From: Phycisphaerales bacterium
Lineage (GTDB): Bacteria > Planctomycetota > Phycisphaerae > SM23-33
DNA length: 47,593 nucleotides
Assembly (NCBI GenBank): GCA_018644725.1
Contig: JABGPZ010000061.1
Location: 1-47,593, forward strand
Direction: 5' to 3'
Below, piece after piece: positions 6,884 through 14,924 of this stretch. A program made the position numbers and the translations under genes. The number at the start of each line of letters is the position of its first letter. The first letter of the stretch is position 1. The notes beneath the pieces were generated by a model that was not told where the DNA came from, searched no databases, and saw nothing but the letters and a program-made list of their open reading frames with translations.

Positions 6884-7870
6884 TTAGCTCGCGACTCGCA
6901 CGGCAATGGAGATCAGATAGCCCGTGTAGCCGAGATAGATCGCAAACAGGAGTGCGCCTTCGATGCGGTTGATCCGCCCTCGGCCGCGGACGCCATAGCC
7001 CAGGACGAACAGCAACACCGTCAGCGCGGACATGACCACAATGTCGCGGCTGAGCAGGGCGGTCTTGCTGACGTCGGTGGGGTGAATCGTGCCAGCGATG
7101 CCCACCACCATCAGCGTGTTGAACAGGTTCGAACCGATCACATTGCCGATGGCGAGGTCGTGTTCCCCTTTGCGGACCGCGATGATCGATGAGGCCAGCT
7201 CCGGCAGGGAGGTGCCGATGGCGACGACGGTCAGGCCGATGATCAAGTCGGGGACGTTAAATGCCTCGGCCACTTTTACTGCGCCCCACACCAGGCCATA
7301 CGAGCTGCCCACCAGCAACACCAGTCCGGCGAACAGCCAGAAGACCGCGGCTTTGATGGGCATGGAGCATTCTTCAAGTTCCTGCTCGACGTCGTTACTG
7401 AGGACATCTTCTTTGTGTTTCAGCCCGCTACGGATCGTCCAGGTCATAATCCCCGCGAACACGATCAATAGCACGATGCCATCGAGGCGAGAGATTCTCC
7501 CGTCCCACGCTTGCCAGGCCGCGAGGCCGGTGGCGGCTGCGAGGATCGGCAATTCCTTGCGGAGGATGCGCGACTGGACGAGAACCGGGCACAGCATCGC
7601 CGTGATCCCGAGGATCAGCGCGATGTTGGTGATGTTCGAGCCGTACGCATTCCCGAGTGCGAGGTTCGGATTGCCCTGGCTCGCGGACAGCGCCGAGACC
7701 GCCATTTCTGGCGCGGATGTGCCAAAGCCGATGATGACCATGCCAATCAACAGCGTGGGCATGCCGAAATAGCGCGCCGTGGAGGCCGCCCCGTCGACGA
7801 GACGGTTCGCGCTCCAAATCAGAAGCGCCAGGCTGAAGACGATGACAAGGATGGGCAGGGTCAGGGACAT
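6884..7870 (-). CDS. yrbG: CaCA-family calcium/sodium antiporter (YrbG-like)
   Basis: 328 residues, about ten membrane segments. The two inverted alpha-repeats of the family are clear: GFGTSAPEMAVSA with LGNAYGSNITNIAL in the first half, and AIGTSLPELASSI with IGNVIGSNLFNTL in the second. The Glu of each PE motif binds the cation. A charged cytoplasmic loop (KHKEDVLSNDVEQELEE) separates the halves. It probably exchanges Ca2+ (or K+) for Na+ at the inner membrane. No ribosome site precedes the ATG; a -35/-10 pair ends 6 nt before it, so the mRNA is probably leaderless. It stands alone, with a shared terminator downstream. Confidence 0.92.
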   Translation of the reverse strand: MSLTLPILVIVFSLALLIWSANRLVDGAASTARYFGMPTLLIGMVIIGFGTSAPEMAVSALSASQGNPNLALGNAYGSNITNIALILGITAMLCPVLVQSRILRKELPILAAATGLAAWQAWDGRISRLDGIVLLIVFAGIMTWTIRSGLKHKEDVLSNDVEQELEECSMPIKAAVFWLFAGLVLLVGSSYGLVWGAVKVAEAFNVPDLIIGLTVVAIGTSLPELASSIIAVRKGEHDLAIGNVIGSNLFNTLMVVGIAGTIHPTDVSKTALLSRDIVVMSALTVLLFVLGYGVRGRGRINRIEGALLFAIYLGYTGYLISIAVRVAS

Positions 7871-7876
7871 GGACGA

Positions 7877-7905
7877 ATTTTATGGTTTTTCGCGGTGGGG
7901 TGCAA
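7877..7905 (-). promoter_or_regulatory. Putative leaderless promoter of the antiporter gene
   Basis: On the minus strand TTGCAC (7905-7900), 17-bp spacer, TAAAAT (7882-7877), 6 nt, ATG at 7870. Confidence 0.65.
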
Positions 7906-7929
7906 GTCTGGTCGGAAAAAGTCCGTGTC

Positions 7930-8535
7930 CTACAGCGTTTTAATGTACTCGCGCAGGCCGTTGAGAATGGATTGGATCGCGACGAGAATCAGCAGCATCC
8001 CCATCAGACGTTCGCATGCGCGCAACCCTTTGGGGCGAAGGATCCGTTGGAAAAATCCGAACGCCATGAGGATGACCGCAAGGAGGGCCCAGGCGATTAC
8101 GACCGCTCCCAGCGCCCAGAGCTGTTGCGTGGTGGTTTCCGAGCGTGTCGCCATCAGAATGACGATGGTCATCGCCGAGGGGCCCGCGATCAGTGGCACG
8201 GCGATGGGGACGATGAACGGTTCGCTGTCGTCGCTGCTGTAAAACGAGTGGTTGGGCGAGGGGAAAATTAAATGGATGGAGACGAACAGCAGAATCACCC
8301 CGCCGGCGATATCGAGCGTCGAGGCCTCGACACCAAGAAGGTCGAGCAGCATCCCGCCGAGGAAGAAAAACGAGATGAGAATTCCCAGCGAGAGGATCAG
8401 TTCTCGCAGGAGCACTTTTCGTCGTTGGGTAGGCGGAACCTTCTCCATGATCGATGCGACGATGGGAAGATTGCCGAAGGGGTCCATGACAAACAGCAGG
8501 ACAGTGATAGAGCTAAAGAATGTGGCCAGTGACAT
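7930..8535 (-). CDS. MarC-family integral membrane protein (UPF0056)
   Basis: 201 residues with six predicted membrane segments. Family phrases: FVMDPFGNLPIVASIM near the N-terminus and PLIAGPSAMTIVILMA in the middle. MarC proteins are inner-membrane proteins without an agreed function; the original link to multiple antibiotic resistance was withdrawn. The start is the ATG preceded by AAGGAG on the minus strand; an upstream in-frame ATG at 8670 is rejected because it would reach into the divergent promoter region. A TATACT -10 lies about 30 nt upstream. It is convergent with nothing and is followed 60 nt later by the antiporter promoter. Confidence 0.9.
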   Translation of the reverse strand: MSLATFFSSITVLLFVMDPFGNLPIVASIMEKVPPTQRRKVLLRELILSLGILISFFFLGGMLLDLLGVEASTLDIAGGVILLFVSIHLIFPSPNHSFYSSDDSEPFIVPIAVPLIAGPSAMTIVILMATRSETTTQQLWALGAVVIAWALLAVILMAFGFFQRILRPKGLRACERLMGMLLILVAIQSILNGLREYIKTL

Positions 8536-8623
8536 GGGCTTCTCCTTGGGGTCGGGGTTCAATGAGTATAGCATCAAACACGGCTTGAAAGAAATAAGCT
8601 CGCGAAAAATCCGGGCCGAAGAA

Positions 8624-8652
8624 TTGTATTCAGTGTCGAGATTGAGTAGGGT
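8624..8652 (+). promoter_or_regulatory. Putative leaderless promoter of the exopolysaccharide operon
   Basis: TTGTAT (8624-8629), 17-bp spacer, TAGGGT (8647-8652), 7 nt, ATG at 8660. No ribosome site is present. Confidence 0.5.
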
Positions 8653-8659
8653 AGTTGGT

Positions 8660-9697
8660 ATGGAGAACACGATTCAGATTGTTTCGCTGACAGAGCCATT
8701 GCGCGGCGCGTGGGAGGCGTACTTGTTGCGCTGCCCGCAGGCGACGGTGTTCCATCGTCTCGCGTGGTGTGATGCGGTGGAGGCAGCCTACGGGCATCGC
8801 CCGTTGCACCGGCTGGCGCTACGCGGCGAGCAGGTCGTGGGGGTCTTGCCGATGATGCTCGTGCGCAGTCGGTTGGTGGGTCGCGTGATCGTATCCGTGC
8901 CGTATGCGACTTATGGCGGCATTGTTTCTGACGACGAAGCGGCGGCCGATGCGCTACTCGCCGAGGCGCAGCGGCTGTGTGCGGAGCACGATGTGGAATA
9001 TCTCGAATTGCGCCAGAAGGACGAGACCCATTTCGATTTGCCGACGAATGATCGCTATGACACGTTCCGCTGTGAATTGCCGGACGACCCGGCCGCGCTC
9101 TTGCCGGCGATTCCCAAGAAGGGTCGCGCCGCCTGCCGCAAAGGCCTCAAGCAGTGTGACGTCGTGTTTGGCCGCGACCACCTCGATACGATTTACGACC
9201 TCTATGCCTTTACGATGCGCCGGCTGGGGAGCCCGAATTTTTCCAAGCGGCTATTCGTCGAACTCGCAGACCGCTTCGGCGAGGATTGCGTTTGTGAGGT
9301 GGTTTCGCTTGATGGGAAACCGGTTGCGGGCGTGATGAGCTTTGTCTTTCGGGGCGAGCTGGTGGCCTATTTTTCCGGCTCGCTTCCTCCGGCGGGGCCT
9401 GCGTGCGCGAGTAACGCGATGTACCTTACCCTCCAGCAACACTGCGTCGAGCGTGGATTGGGCGTGTTCGATTTCAATCGCACCCGCCGCGACAATCCCG
9501 GGCCGTACGCATTTAAACGACATATGGGCTTTACACCCGAGCCGTTACATTATAAACTGATGTTGCACAATCGAAAAGAGATGCCCAACCTCTCGCCGAG
9601 TAATCGCAAGTTTGCGATGGCGGTCCGGCTCTGGAAGCGCTTGCCGCTCTGGATGACCCGGCGCGCGGGCAGTCTCGTAACCCGCTGGATTCCATGA
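8660..9697 (+). CDS. FemAB-like protein of the PEP-CTERM/exosortase type
   Basis: 345 residues, GNAT-fold FemAB superfamily. It resembles the FemAB-like proteins encoded in exosortase (XrtA)/PEP-CTERM exopolysaccharide loci: RCPQATVFHRLAWCDAVE near the N-terminus, PYATYGGIVSD (about 80-90), LRQKDE, and the C-terminal GVFDFNRTRRDNPGPYAFK. These proteins probably attach an aminoacyl or other acyl group to an envelope polymer; the substrate is unknown. The long upstream extension of the frame is antisense to marC and is rejected. The stop codon overlaps the next start (ATGA), indicating translational coupling with the two glycosyltransferases. No exosortase gene is present nearby. Confidence 0.85.
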   Translation: MENTIQIVSLTEPLRGAWEAYLLRCPQATVFHRLAWCDAVEAAYGHRPLHRLALRGEQVVGVLPMMLVRSRLVGRVIVSVPYATYGGIVSDDEAAADALLAEAQRLCAEHDVEYLELRQKDETHFDLPTNDRYDTFRCELPDDPAALLPAIPKKGRAACRKGLKQCDVVFGRDHLDTIYDLYAFTMRRLGSPNFSKRLFVELADRFGEDCVCEVVSLDGKPVAGVMSFVFRGELVAYFSGSLPPAGPACASNAMYLTLQQHCVERGLGVFDFNRTRRDNPGPYAFKRHMGFTPEPLHYKLMLHNRKEMPNLSPSNRKFAMAVRLWKRLPLWMTRRAGSLVTRWIP

Positions 9698-10929
9698 TGA
9701 AAAAACCTCATGTGTTATACATGCCGCACCGGCTGCCGTTTCCGCCTGATAAGGGCGAGCGGATTCGTGCGTTTCATCAGATTGTGGAACTCTCCAAGCA
9801 TTTTGATATTACTCTGGCGTGTCCGTTGATGAACCGCCTCGAAGCCGATTTTGCCACAGGGCTGGATTCGTATCTCTATGGCATGGTGGGTTCGCTGGCA
9901 GGGGGATGGCCGTATGCGCTCGGACATCTGCTCGAAGGCGAAGCGATGACGCAGGGGTTTTTCTATTCCCGCAAACTCTACAGCCAGCTTTACCGCTATC
10001 TCCAAGATCACCCCATCGATCTGGTCATCGGCTACAGCTCGGTGATGTTCCCCTATCTCGGCCACGTCGTGATGCACCAGCGCGCGCGTCAGCGACGCAT
10101 CGCGGCCGTGATTGATATGGTCGATGTGGACAGTGCGAAATATCGTCAATATGCCAACAGTGCCGGCTGGTTCAAGCGGCGCATCTATCGCCACGAGGCC
10201 AAGTGCCTTCAGCGAATGGAGTGTGAGGCGATTGAATTTTGCGATGCATCGTTTGTGATCACCGAGCAAGAACGACGTTTGATTCCCTCGGCGCTTCGCT
10301 CGCAGGTTTCTGTCGCCGGGAACGGGGTGGATTCCGAATTTTACGACTCACAGGCCGAGTACAAGGACATGGGCCTGCCAGAGGATTCGCTGGTGTTTGT
10401 CGGGCAGATGGATTATCACCCGAATGTCGAGGGGGTCATCTGGTTTGTGAACTATGTCTTCCCCGCCTTGCGGCGTCGATATCCCGACCTCCTGTTCTTT
10501 ATCGTCGGGCGCAACCCGTCGCCGAAGGTGCAAGAGCTGGACAAGATCGAAGGCGTGATTGTCACGGGCGAAGTGGCCGACACGCGGGGCTTCCTCCAGG
10601 GGGCCAAGCTGGCGATCTGTCCGTTGCAGATGGCCCGCGGGGTGCAAAACAAGGTTCTCGAAGCGCTCTCGATGGGCCGGCCGTGCGTGGTTTCGCCGTC
10701 CAGCCGCGAAGGCATCGATGCCGAAGTGGGCAGGCACCTTCTCCAGGCCGACACGCCGCATGAATGGATCGAAACGATTTCGGCATTGTTTGAAGATGCG
10801 CCCCAACGCGCCGCACTTGGCCGCGCCGGGCGAGAACTGATCGACGAAAAATATTCATGGGCCGCCCAGCAAAAACTCTTTGTGGAATGCTGCCAGTACC
10901 TCGCAGAGCGCGGGGGGAAGATCGTATGA
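9694..10929 (+). CDS. Glycosyltransferase, PEP-CTERM/EpsH1-associated sugar transferase type
   Basis: 411 residues, GT-B fold of the GT4 kind. The N-terminal motif HRLPFPPDKGERIRAFH is the signature of the sugar transferase family tied to PEP-CTERM/EpsH1 loci (TIGR03087, Stp1). C-terminal donor-site features: FVGQMDYHPNVEG, FIVGRNPSPKV, CPLQMARGVQNKVLEALSMG and PCVVSPSSREGI. It probably adds one sugar to a lipid-linked exopolysaccharide precursor at the cytoplasmic face. It overlaps femAB by 4 nt and the next glycosyltransferase by 4 nt. A second ATG follows directly (ATGATG), so the start could be 3 nt later. Confidence 0.9.
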   Translation: MMKKPHVLYMPHRLPFPPDKGERIRAFHQIVELSKHFDITLACPLMNRLEADFATGLDSYLYGMVGSLAGGWPYALGHLLEGEAMTQGFFYSRKLYSQLYRYLQDHPIDLVIGYSSVMFPYLGHVVMHQRARQRRIAAVIDMVDVDSAKYRQYANSAGWFKRRIYRHEAKCLQRMECEAIEFCDASFVITEQERRLIPSALRSQVSVAGNGVDSEFYDSQAEYKDMGLPEDSLVFVGQMDYHPNVEGVIWFVNYVFPALRRRYPDLLFFIVGRNPSPKVQELDKIEGVIVTGEVADTRGFLQGAKLAICPLQMARGVQNKVLEALSMGRPCVVSPSSREGIDAEVGRHLLQADTPHEWIETISALFEDAPQRAALGRAGRELIDEKYSWAAQQKLFVECCQYLAERGGKIV

Positions 10930-12053
10930 TCGAAGGCAAAACCATTGTTTGTTTTGCCAGTGGATACGATGCGCCGCCGACCAGTAAGCATCATGTGATG
11001 CACCGTCTCGCCGAACGCAATGTGGTGCTGTGGGTGAACTACCACGCGTCGCGCGCACCGTCGGCGAGTGCATCGGATTTTCTGTGGATCTGCAAAAAAC
11101 TCGGCAAGGTGTTCCGCGGGACGAAAACCGTGCGAAAGAATCTCCACGTCCTCACGCCGCTGGTGGTTCCGCTGCCGGGGCGGAGCTGGGCGCGAAAGCT
11201 CAACCGGTGGCTGTTGCGTCGCGCGCTTCGGCGGGCGATAAAGCGGTTTGGCAGTGGCGAGGTGGACGTGTGGTCGTTTGCGCCGGATGTGGAGTATGCG
11301 CTGGATGCGCTGTCGCCCTCGCGGGTGGTGTACTATTGCGTGGACGACTTCGCCCACTTTTCCGGCTACGACACCCAGCAGATTCTTCGCGACGAAGAGG
11401 CCCTTGCCCGCCGTGCCGATTTGGTGATTACGACGTCGAAGCCGCTTCTGGACACCAAGGCATCGTGGAACCCCAACACAATTTTGATTCCCCACGGCGT
11501 GGAATATGATCATTTTGCCTCGGCGAACCAGGCCACCCCACCCGAAGCGCTGACGGCGATTGCTCAGCCTCGGTTTGGGTTCTTCGGGCTGATTCGTGAC
11601 TGGATTGATCTGGAGCTGTTGGTGGAGGTTGCTCGCCGCCAGCCCGCATGGCAGTTTGTGTTGCTGGGGGATTCCACGGAAGATTTGTCCGCTGCGAAAT
11701 CGCTTTCGAATGTGCACTGTGTGGGGCCTGTGCCCTATGCGGATCTGCCGGCGTGGTGCGCGGGATTCGACGTGGGGCTGATTCCCTTTAAGCGCAATGA
11801 ACTGACCGAGGCGGTGAATCCGATCAAACTGCGGGAATATCTCGCGGCCGGTCTGCCCGTGATTTCCAGCCGCTTGCCCGAGGTCGTGGAGTATGACCAG
11901 TGGGTCGAGTTTGCCGACACGCCGGATGAATTTATTGCCGCCGCAGAACGCGCTCTCGCGCGGACACCTGCTCAACACGCTGCCGCACAAGAGGCTATGC
12001 GAAGTGAAACGTGGGAGGCCAAACTCGCCGAAATTGAATCGCATTTGAGTTGA
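10926..12053 (+). CDS. Glycosyltransferase (TuaH-like)
   Basis: 375 residues. The N-terminal half contains CFASGYDAPPTSKHHVMHRLAE and the phrase VVYYCVDDFAHFSGY, as in TuaH-type transferases of polysaccharide clusters. The C-terminal half has FFGLIRDWIDLELL and the donor-site run NPIKLREYLAAGLPVISS. It is probably the third enzyme of the short exopolysaccharide operon. The start ATG overlaps the previous stop (ATGA); the longer upstream frame is only read-through of the preceding gene. It is followed after 70 nt by a separately promoted lipoprotein gene. Confidence 0.87.
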   Translation: MIEGKTIVCFASGYDAPPTSKHHVMHRLAERNVVLWVNYHASRAPSASASDFLWICKKLGKVFRGTKTVRKNLHVLTPLVVPLPGRSWARKLNRWLLRRALRRAIKRFGSGEVDVWSFAPDVEYALDALSPSRVVYYCVDDFAHFSGYDTQQILRDEEALARRADLVITTSKPLLDTKASWNPNTILIPHGVEYDHFASANQATPPEALTAIAQPRFGFFGLIRDWIDLELLVEVARRQPAWQFVLLGDSTEDLSAAKSLSNVHCVGPVPYADLPAWCAGFDVGLIPFKRNELTEAVNPIKLREYLAAGLPVISSRLPEVVEYDQWVEFADTPDEFIAAAERALARTPAQHAAAQEAMRSETWEAKLAEIESHLS

Positions 12054-12079
12054 ACAGGTGATCAGCCTGGCCCTATACT
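12050..12079 (+). promoter_or_regulatory. Promoter of the SYLF lipoprotein gene
   Basis: TTGAAC (12050-12055, overlapping the preceding stop codon), 18-bp spacer, TATACT (12074-12079). AAAGGAG at 12115-12121 precedes the ATG. Confidence 0.7.
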
Positions 12080-12126
12080 TACACAAGGACTTGAAATTTG
12101 ACACCTTCTCTTGAAAGGAGATCTCC

Positions 12127-12696
12127 ATGTACAGGAAAATGATGCTTGGCGGAATGATGGTTGCAATGGTATTGTGCGTCGGATGCGGTGGCGCTGAGGG
12201 AATGACGGTCGAGGAGAAGCGCATGAACACGCTCTCGATGGAGGAGGAAACCCTTGCGCGATTTGTCGCTCAGGAGCCGCTGGTGAGGGGCAAGGTTGCC
12301 AAGGCGGCGGGCTATGGCGTGTTTAGCAACTCCAACGTGAATGTGATTCTGATTTCTGCTGGCGGAGGCCACGGTGTCGTGACCGACAATGCGACGGGTC
12401 AAAAGACCTACATGAGAATGGGTCTGGCGGGCGTGGGCCTTGGCCTGGGCGCGAAGGACTATCGCGTGTTGCTGATTTTCCGCAAGAAGGAAACGCTGGA
12501 CAAATTTATCGACAGTGGCTGGGAGTTCGGCGGCCATGCCGACGCGGCGGCCACGTCGGGCGAAAAAGGCGGCGAAGCCTCCAGCCAGGGCGCCATCGGT
12601 GACATCGAAGCCTACTCCATGACCGAAGCGGGCCTCGCGCTTCAGGCGACGGTGGCGGGCACGAAATATTGGAAAGACGACGACCTCAACGAGTAG
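12127..12696 (+). CDS. SYLF/YSC84-domain lipoprotein
   Basis: 189 residues. Lipoprotein signal with VGC, Cys20 as the likely lipidated residue. The mature part matches the SYLF (YSC84, DUF500) fold: AAGYGVFSNSNVNVILISAGGG, MGLAGVGLGLGAKDYRVLLIF, then FIDSGWEFGGHADAAA and a final IEAYSMTEAGLALQATVAG. SYLF domains bind phosphoinositides in eukaryotes; bacterial members are periplasmic or outer-membrane lipoproteins of unclear role. A strong ribosome site, its own promoter and a bidirectional terminator define a single-gene unit. Confidence 0.88.
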   Translation: MYRKMMLGGMMVAMVLCVGCGGAEGMTVEEKRMNTLSMEEETLARFVAQEPLVRGKVAKAAGYGVFSNSNVNVILISAGGGHGVVTDNATGQKTYMRMGLAGVGLGLGAKDYRVLLIFRKKETLDKFIDSGWEFGGHADAAATSGEKGGEASSQGAIGDIEAYSMTEAGLALQATVAGTKYWKDDDLNE

Positions 12697-12713
12697 TCGC
12701 TCTGAAATGATAT

Positions 12714-12755
12714 AAAAAACGCCTGCGGGAGAATGATCTCCTGCGGGCGTTTTTG
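12714..12755. terminator. Bidirectional terminator
   Basis: A-run, 14-bp stem ACGCCTGCGGGAGA paired with 12737-12750, loop ATGA, T-run. It separates the SYLF lipoprotein gene (+) from the TRAP operon (-). Confidence 0.95.
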
Positions 12756-12772
12756 TGTGTGGTGAAGTGAGT

Positions 12773-14281
12773 CTATTTCAGCTGTCCGGTGAGTTGGGGA
12801 AGCCACGTCGAAAGGGCGGGGATGAACGTGATCGCCATCAGCGCGAGAATCATCGCGATGAAGAACGGGATCATCGGCCGGGTCGTCTTGGCGATGGTGG
12901 TCTTTCCGATCCCGCATCCAATGAACAGGCAAGTCCCCACGGGTGGAGTGCACAGGCCGATGCAGAGGTTGGCAATGAGCATGATCCCGAAGTGGACTTC
13001 CGTCAGACCGATGGCCGGGGAGGTGACCACGGGCAGGAAGATCGGCGTGAAAATCAGAATCGCGGGTGTCATGTCCATGAACGTGCCGACCAAGAGCAGA
13101 ATCGCATTGATAATCAGCAGGATAACGATGGGATTGCTGGAGACGTTCATCAGGCTTGTCGCGATGGATTGAGGAATGTTCTGACGGGTGAGGATCCAGC
13201 CCATCGCCTGCGACGCGCCAATCAGGAGCATGACGACCGCGGTGGTCGCGCCTGCGTCCAGCAGGAGTTTGGCGATTTGCTTCCACTTGATTTCGCGATA
13301 GGCGCACACCGCCAGCAGGAACGAGTAGAGCACCGCGACGGCCGAGGCCTCGGTGGCGCTGAACTTGCCGGTCAGAATCCCGCCGATGACAATCACAATC
13401 AGCATCAAGCTCGGAAGGGCCTGAAGGAAGCAGATCGTTTGGATCGGCTTGAGGCGGAACGATCCGCGCATCATCAAAATGAAGTAGGCGATCGTGAGGA
13501 ACAGGCGGTTGGTGACGTGGCCAGTTGTCGTGAGGCCCAGCGGCCCGGTTGGGCGGAACCAGAGCATCCACAGCCCCATCATGCCGATGAGAATCATGGC
13601 CAGTGAGACGATGATTTCCTTGGGCGCCTTGGGGACCGAGGGGATATGGCGGCCGTTGGCTTCTTTGCGGCCATAGCCGTGGCGGATCGAGAGGAACGCG
13701 CAGGCAGCCATGATGCACAGGCCAGTGAGGATGCCCGGGAGTACGCCCGCCATGAACATCGCACCGACGGAGACGCCCGTGACGGTCGCATAGATAATCA
13801 TGACGTTGGACGGCGGAATCAGCAAGCCCGTCGTTGCAGCCGTCGCGGTGACGGCCACAGAAAACTCACGCGGATAGCCTTTCTTTTCCATCTCGGGGAT
13901 CATGAATCCGCCGATGGAACTGACCGCTGCTGCGGCCGATCCGGAAATCGATCCGAACATCATGCACGTCAGCGTATTGACATAGCTCAGCCCGCCGGGC
14001 ATGCGACCCATGATCGCATCGGAGAAATTGATCAGCCGTCGCGCCATGCCGCCGCGACCCATCAACAGGCCCGACAATACGAAAAACGGAATCGCCAAGA
14101 GAGCATTCTGATTGATTCCCGTCGCAATTTTATTGGCGACCATGGTCGTCGCCGACACGTTGGCCTCGCCCAGCGAGAGCATCGTCAGAAGCGTCGAGAG
14201 GGCGATGGCCACAGCAACGGGCATGTTCAGCAGCAGCATGGTGACGAAGGAAACCAGAAGGATGAGTGCTTGATTATCCAC
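12773..14281 (-). CDS. dctM: TRAP transporter large permease (DctM)
   Basis: 502 residues, longer than the usual ~425. Family features: LLNMPVAVAIALS near the start, AIPFFVLSGLLMGRGGMARRL, MFGSISGSAAAAVSSIG, ATAATTGLLIPPSN, GGILTGKFSATEASAVA and CIGLCTPPVGTCLFIG. It forms the Na+-driven channel for a carboxylate-type substrate together with DctQ and DctP. The extra length is mostly an insertion at about residues 218-283 with one or two added membrane segments. The start is GTG behind GGAGGTGA, and the gene overlaps dctQ by 8 nt. A terminator is shared with the convergent lipoprotein gene. Confidence 0.95.
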   Translation of the reverse strand: MDNQALILLVSFVTMLLLNMPVAVAIALSTLLTMLSLGEANVSATTMVANKIATGINQNALLAIPFFVLSGLLMGRGGMARRLINFSDAIMGRMPGGLSYVNTLTCMMFGSISGSAAAAVSSIGGFMIPEMEKKGYPREFSVAVTATAATTGLLIPPSNVMIIYATVTGVSVGAMFMAGVLPGILTGLCIMAACAFLSIRHGYGRKEANGRHIPSVPKAPKEIIVSLAMILIGMMGLWMLWFRPTGPLGLTTTGHVTNRLFLTIAYFILMMRGSFRLKPIQTICFLQALPSLMLIVIVIGGILTGKFSATEASAVAVLYSFLLAVCAYREIKWKQIAKLLLDAGATTAVVMLLIGASQAMGWILTRQNIPQSIATSLMNVSSNPIVILLIINAILLLVGTFMDMTPAILIFTPIFLPVVTSPAIGLTEVHFGIMLIANLCIGLCTPPVGTCLFIGCGIGKTTIAKTTRPMIPFFIAMILALMAITFIPALSTWLPQLTGQLK

Positions 14282-14912
14282 AGGTCACCTCCTCGGTGTC
14301 AATGTCAGCGGAGGCCGCCGGCGGGGCCAAGAGGGTTTCGAGGAAATTCTCGATCGCCAGCAACGTAAAGGCGAGCCCCGCGATGGGGACGGCGAGATAG
14401 ATCGCGATGGCCTCGGGCATGTCCGCGCCGCTGGGATAGCGCAGTGCGGTCATGATCTTGGGTTCAAACATTTCGATGAGTTCGGCCGAAGCGCCCGGAG
14501 GGGGATAGAGCGAGCCGCAGAACACCTTCCATCCACCATAGAGCAAAACCACGATGGCAAACGTGGCGACCAATGCGTGAACGATCAACTGGCAGAGTTT
14601 GCGGTTGAGCGGTGCGATTCGGCTGGTGAGTACATCCACGCCGAGGTGGGATTTGCGCTCGTACGCGACGCAGCTGCCGAGGAGCCCCACCCACACTAAC
14701 AGGCTCGTGGCCAGTTCATCCGTCCAGGCGTAGCCGACGTGGGCATCCAGCCAAAGGCAAATGCCAACTTCCGCGTCGACGCCGCTGGGCAGGAAATAGC
14801 GTGCCATAACACCCCAGAGGATGTCGAGCGTCATCACCGCCATGGCGAGGATGACCAGCCATTCCAGTGGGAGAGATACCGATTTTCGAATTCGCTTTAG
14901 CCATTTGAGCAT
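14274..14912 (-). CDS. dctQ: TRAP transporter small permease (DctQ)
   Basis: 212 residues with four membrane segments. The N-terminal SVSLPLEWLVILAMAVMTLDILWGVMARY and the central TDELATSLLVWVGLLGSCVAYERKSHLGVD are typical of the DctQ subunit (the latter is the family signature region). It partners DctM in the inner membrane. AAGGAG precedes the ATG. The ~40-residue stretch between helices 3 and 4 (KVFCGSLYPPPG to LRYPSGADMP) is longer than in most DctQ proteins. It lies 12 nt after dctP and overlaps dctM by 8 nt. Confidence 0.93.
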   Translation of the reverse strand: MLKWLKRIRKSVSLPLEWLVILAMAVMTLDILWGVMARYFLPSGVDAEVGICLWLDAHVGYAWTDELATSLLVWVGLLGSCVAYERKSHLGVDVLTSRIAPLNRKLCQLIVHALVATFAIVVLLYGGWKVFCGSLYPPPGASAELIEMFEPKIMTALRYPSGADMPEAIAIYLAVPIAGLAFTLLAIENFLETLLAPPAASADIDTEEVTCG

Positions 14913-14924
14913 CGTCGAATCTCC

